64,000 nt of DNA from Trichoplax adhaerens (lineage: Eukaryota; Placozoa; Uniplacotomia; Trichoplacea; Trichoplacidae). Location of the stretch: the NCBI RefSeq assembly GCF_000150275.1, contig NW_002060948.1, positions 3,610,512 through 3,674,511 of the forward strand, given 5' to 3'. Shown here in pieces: positions 61,911-64,000 of this stretch (positions are counted from its first letter, which is position 1; each line of letters begins with the position of its first letter). The notes beneath the pieces were generated by a model. That model did no database searches. It was not told the origin of the DNA and worked only from the letters and a program-made list of their open reading frames with translations. A program made the translations under genes and the position numbers.

Positions 61911-62306
61911 ATGTTTGCTCGAACGGGAGAAACAAGATGGCTAAAAGGGAGTCGGTGGCGAGCCGAATTTGGCTCATGGCGTCAAAAAGCAGCAAGTCAA
62001 CAGGATACAGGGGGTGCAGTGATGGATGATGGAGATTCCTTATTCGTTAGCATATCCAATACTCAGTCTCGAATCATTATGCAATTAGGGCAATTAAGTT
62101 CAAGACTAAGGACGCCTAGAAGAAATCGCAGCGTGCAAGGATGGCGCAACGGCTACAGAAAATTGGCGACTGCACACGAGATGAAATCAACGTTGCTCAA
62201 TCAATTCATCACGTGCACGATCGGTCTAAATGAAAGCAATCAAAATGAATATGGCGATTCAAATCAAGTGATAGCAAGTAATTTAATCATAATTCAAGTA
62301 TGGTAG
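61911..62306 (+). CDS. Uncertain ORF, 131 aa, unknown
   Basis: ATG at 61911 opens a 131-residue frame beginning MFARTGETRWLKGSRWRAEF, rich in Arg, Gln, Ser and Asn, with no recognised domain and no signal or membrane segment. It is longer than expected by chance in this AT-rich DNA but sits in a locally GC-richer patch that favours open frames. The same patch continues into tandem repeats. It may be spurious, or a remnant of a mobile element. Confidence 0.2.
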   Translation: MFARTGETRWLKGSRWRAEFGSWRQKAASQQDTGGAVMDDGDSLFVSISNTQSRIIMQLGQLSSRLRTPRRNRSVQGWRNGYRKLATAHEMKSTLLNQFITCTIGLNESNQNEYGDSNQVIASNLIIIQVW

Positions 62307-62399
62307 TAAATATTGAAAACGTTCCAGCAATAGAATCGGCGATATCAATCGAACGAGCTGAGACCGGCCATGTACCAATTCGGTGCGCAACGACTAACG

Positions 62400-62680
62400 G
62401 TGCAATTTTGAGATCGATGTTAGTTACTCGATATGGAAAACATGGCGTAGAAGACCGCTTTCTGTGCTATATTGCCCTTTCCTTTTTAATAGGGCTTGCA
62501 GCTTAGCCATCTTTCTGCATGTGTCAAGAATGATAGCGATGCAATTTTGGATCAATGTCCGCAACGCGATATGGAAAAACACGCAGTAGAGGCTCCGCTT
62601 TCTGTGCCATTTTTCCATTTGCTTACAGCTTAGGCATCTTGCTGCTTTCTACAAGTGTCAAGAATGATAGCGATGGGATC
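62400..62680. repeat. ~136-bp tandem repeat, two copies
   Basis: 'cgatatggaaaa' occurs at about 62429 and 62567, and 'gtgtcaagaatgatagcgatg' at 62521 and 62655. Shared text includes 'ccgctttctgtgc' and 'gcttagccatctt'/'gcttaggcatctt'. Copies differ by several small indels. Confidence 0.85.
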
Positions 62681-62984
62681 AAGTTTCAGTGCTGTCATTG
62701 GAATGATTGAGTAATGCACAATAATTGCAAATTTATGATTGTCAACATGTTTGTTGAGCAGATACGGTGTAGTACACAGAATCATGAGCAGGAAGCGACA
62801 AGGCTTTCTGCTCGTTACTATTCAAGAAGAAGTTCCCAAGTCAAACCGAGGTCTTTCTTAGTATGTTTGAACGACTTGGATTCACAAGATTGCACCATTT
62901 CTACCTGATTTCTACAGTATTGATTTTGTTTTATCTAGAATGGAGTACTCGGACTAAACTACAGTATAGTGCACTGCTGACAAC

Positions 62985-63600
62985 CAAGCATCAAGTTAAA
63001 ATGGCTTCCCAATGACAGGATAACATAAACATGTTTCATTGCTTTCCAAGGAATGGTGGGTAAACTCAAACGAGACTTCAAATTTCCAATAGCCACCTTG
63101 GATATATAGCAACTGTTTTTCTCTGTAGTACGATTGTGCAGCTACTTGCTAGTCTTGATATTTTGCAATCACTAACATTTTTGAAGGCAGATTTCACACT
63201 CTGTCAACGACTTTGTCTTGTCTACAGCTGAATGCTCTGAGGAAAGGTTACTCGAGGAGCAAGCTAAAATGGCTTCGCAATGACGGGATAACAGAACCAG
63301 ATTTCATTGATTTCCAAGGAATGATGAACTCAAACGAGTATTGATATCTCCAATGGCCACCTTGGATATATATTAAACAAGTGTTTTTCTCTTTAGTAGG
63401 ATTGTACAACTATTGCTGGTCTTGAAATTTTGCAATCACTAACATTTTAAGGTAGATTTCACACTTTGCTAACGACTTTGTCTTGTCCACAGCTGAATAC
63501 TCTGAGGAAAGGTTGCTCAGCTATTACGCATTGCAAATAACGAAGCATCAAGTTAAAATAGCTTCCCAATGAGAGGATAACAGGGATCAACTTCGATGTT
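62985..63600. repeat. ~270-290-bp tandem repeat, two copies plus partial third
   Basis: The string 'ttaaaatggcttcccaatgac' (with small variants) starts near 62996, 63264 and 63553. Between them lie matching 'ggataaca', 'tttcattg.tttccaaggaatg', 'ccaccttggatatata', 'gcaatcactaacattttt' and 'cgactttgtcttgtc.acagctgaa' blocks in the same order. About 85-90% identical by eye. Confidence 0.88.
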
Positions 63601-64000
63601 GTGCTACTGCCATTGAAAGCTTTCTTGCGACGTCTATATTGCTTTCATCATCGTTTGTTAAATGTTGCATCGTATCGTATAAGACTGTAAATGCAGCAAT
63701 ATCATCATTAGGGGAAGCATCCTAATATAGTTATGAAATACTCTACAGTTATACGACAGCAGACTCAGAACGACTGAGTTCATAAATTATACGACTAGAA
63801 ACTCAGACAAGTATGTAATACACTTGGACATAAATGGAGCCTACCATCCTATGAATTGATGTGCCAAATCCGTTATTGCAACGGGTATTTACTGCTAGTT
63901 TCTATAAAATAGTACACTGCTAGTGCGATTTGTAGCATCTTGTACTACATTACTCGCTAGATGCAATTACTACCAAGAATATGACCTAGTGTCCATTGAA

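Larger units (their letters stand above)
61137..64000. other. Upstream/intergenic stretch with repeats
   Basis: This must contain the missing first exon and promoter of the minus-strand RNase III-like gene. I could not place the exon: no in-phase ATG plus donor stands out. GC content is higher than in most of the window around 61.6-62.4 kb. An uncertain ORF (61911) and two tandem-repeat families are listed separately. Confidence 0.5.

Overview
This window looks like AT-rich nuclear DNA from an early-branching metazoan. A placozoan (Trichoplax/Hoilungia type) is my best guess. The evidence is multi-exon genes with GT-AG introns, an adhesion-type 7TM receptor, CARD, RCC1 and ankyrin proteins, and a GT10 fucosyltransferase. 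The species is inferred, not proven. I see no bacterial operons, no convincing tRNA or rRNA genes and no CRISPR. Spliced models were built by hand from splice sites and reading-frame phase.

Layout. 1-7.7 kb: no confident gene; degenerate tandem repeats. 7.7-15.1 kb (+): an 8-exon adhesion-type GPCR of about 498 aa with a short ectodomain and no recognisable GPS. 15.1-20.8 kb: empty. 20.8-24.5 kb (+) and 30.1-26.3 kb (-): two convergent 6-exon genes. Each encodes an N-terminal CARD-like domain followed by an RCC1 propeller (509 and 507 aa), and both have the same five intron phases (2,0,2,0,2). 30.1-36.1 kb: repeat-rich, little coding. 36.1-40.4 kb (+): an intronless 1414-aa protein with an N-terminal RNase III-like domain and seven diverged ankyrin-like 'GASW' repeats. 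42.3-43.7 kb (-): an intronless alpha-1,3-fucosyltransferase-like type II membrane protein. 43.7-49.4 kb: 144-bp and 203-bp tandem arrays. 49.5-54.6 kb (+): an ankyrin gene of at least 17 coding exons, mostly one 99-bp exon per repeat. 56.1-56.8 kb (+): a stand-alone RNase III-like protein with every catalytic acid replaced. 61.1-57.7 kb (-): a second RNase III-like plus GASW-repeat protein, also catalytically dead, whose intron holds tandem repeats. 61.1-64 kb: more tandem repeats.

The parts most worth following are (i) a local family of three RNase III-like proteins with graded loss of active-site residues, two of them fused to a distinctive ankyrin-like repeat, and (ii) the CARD-RCC1 pair. 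CARD, ankyrin and dead RNase III modules together suggest a lineage-specific sensing, scaffolding or RNA-binding locus. That is a hypothesis: the sequence shows the architectures, not the function.
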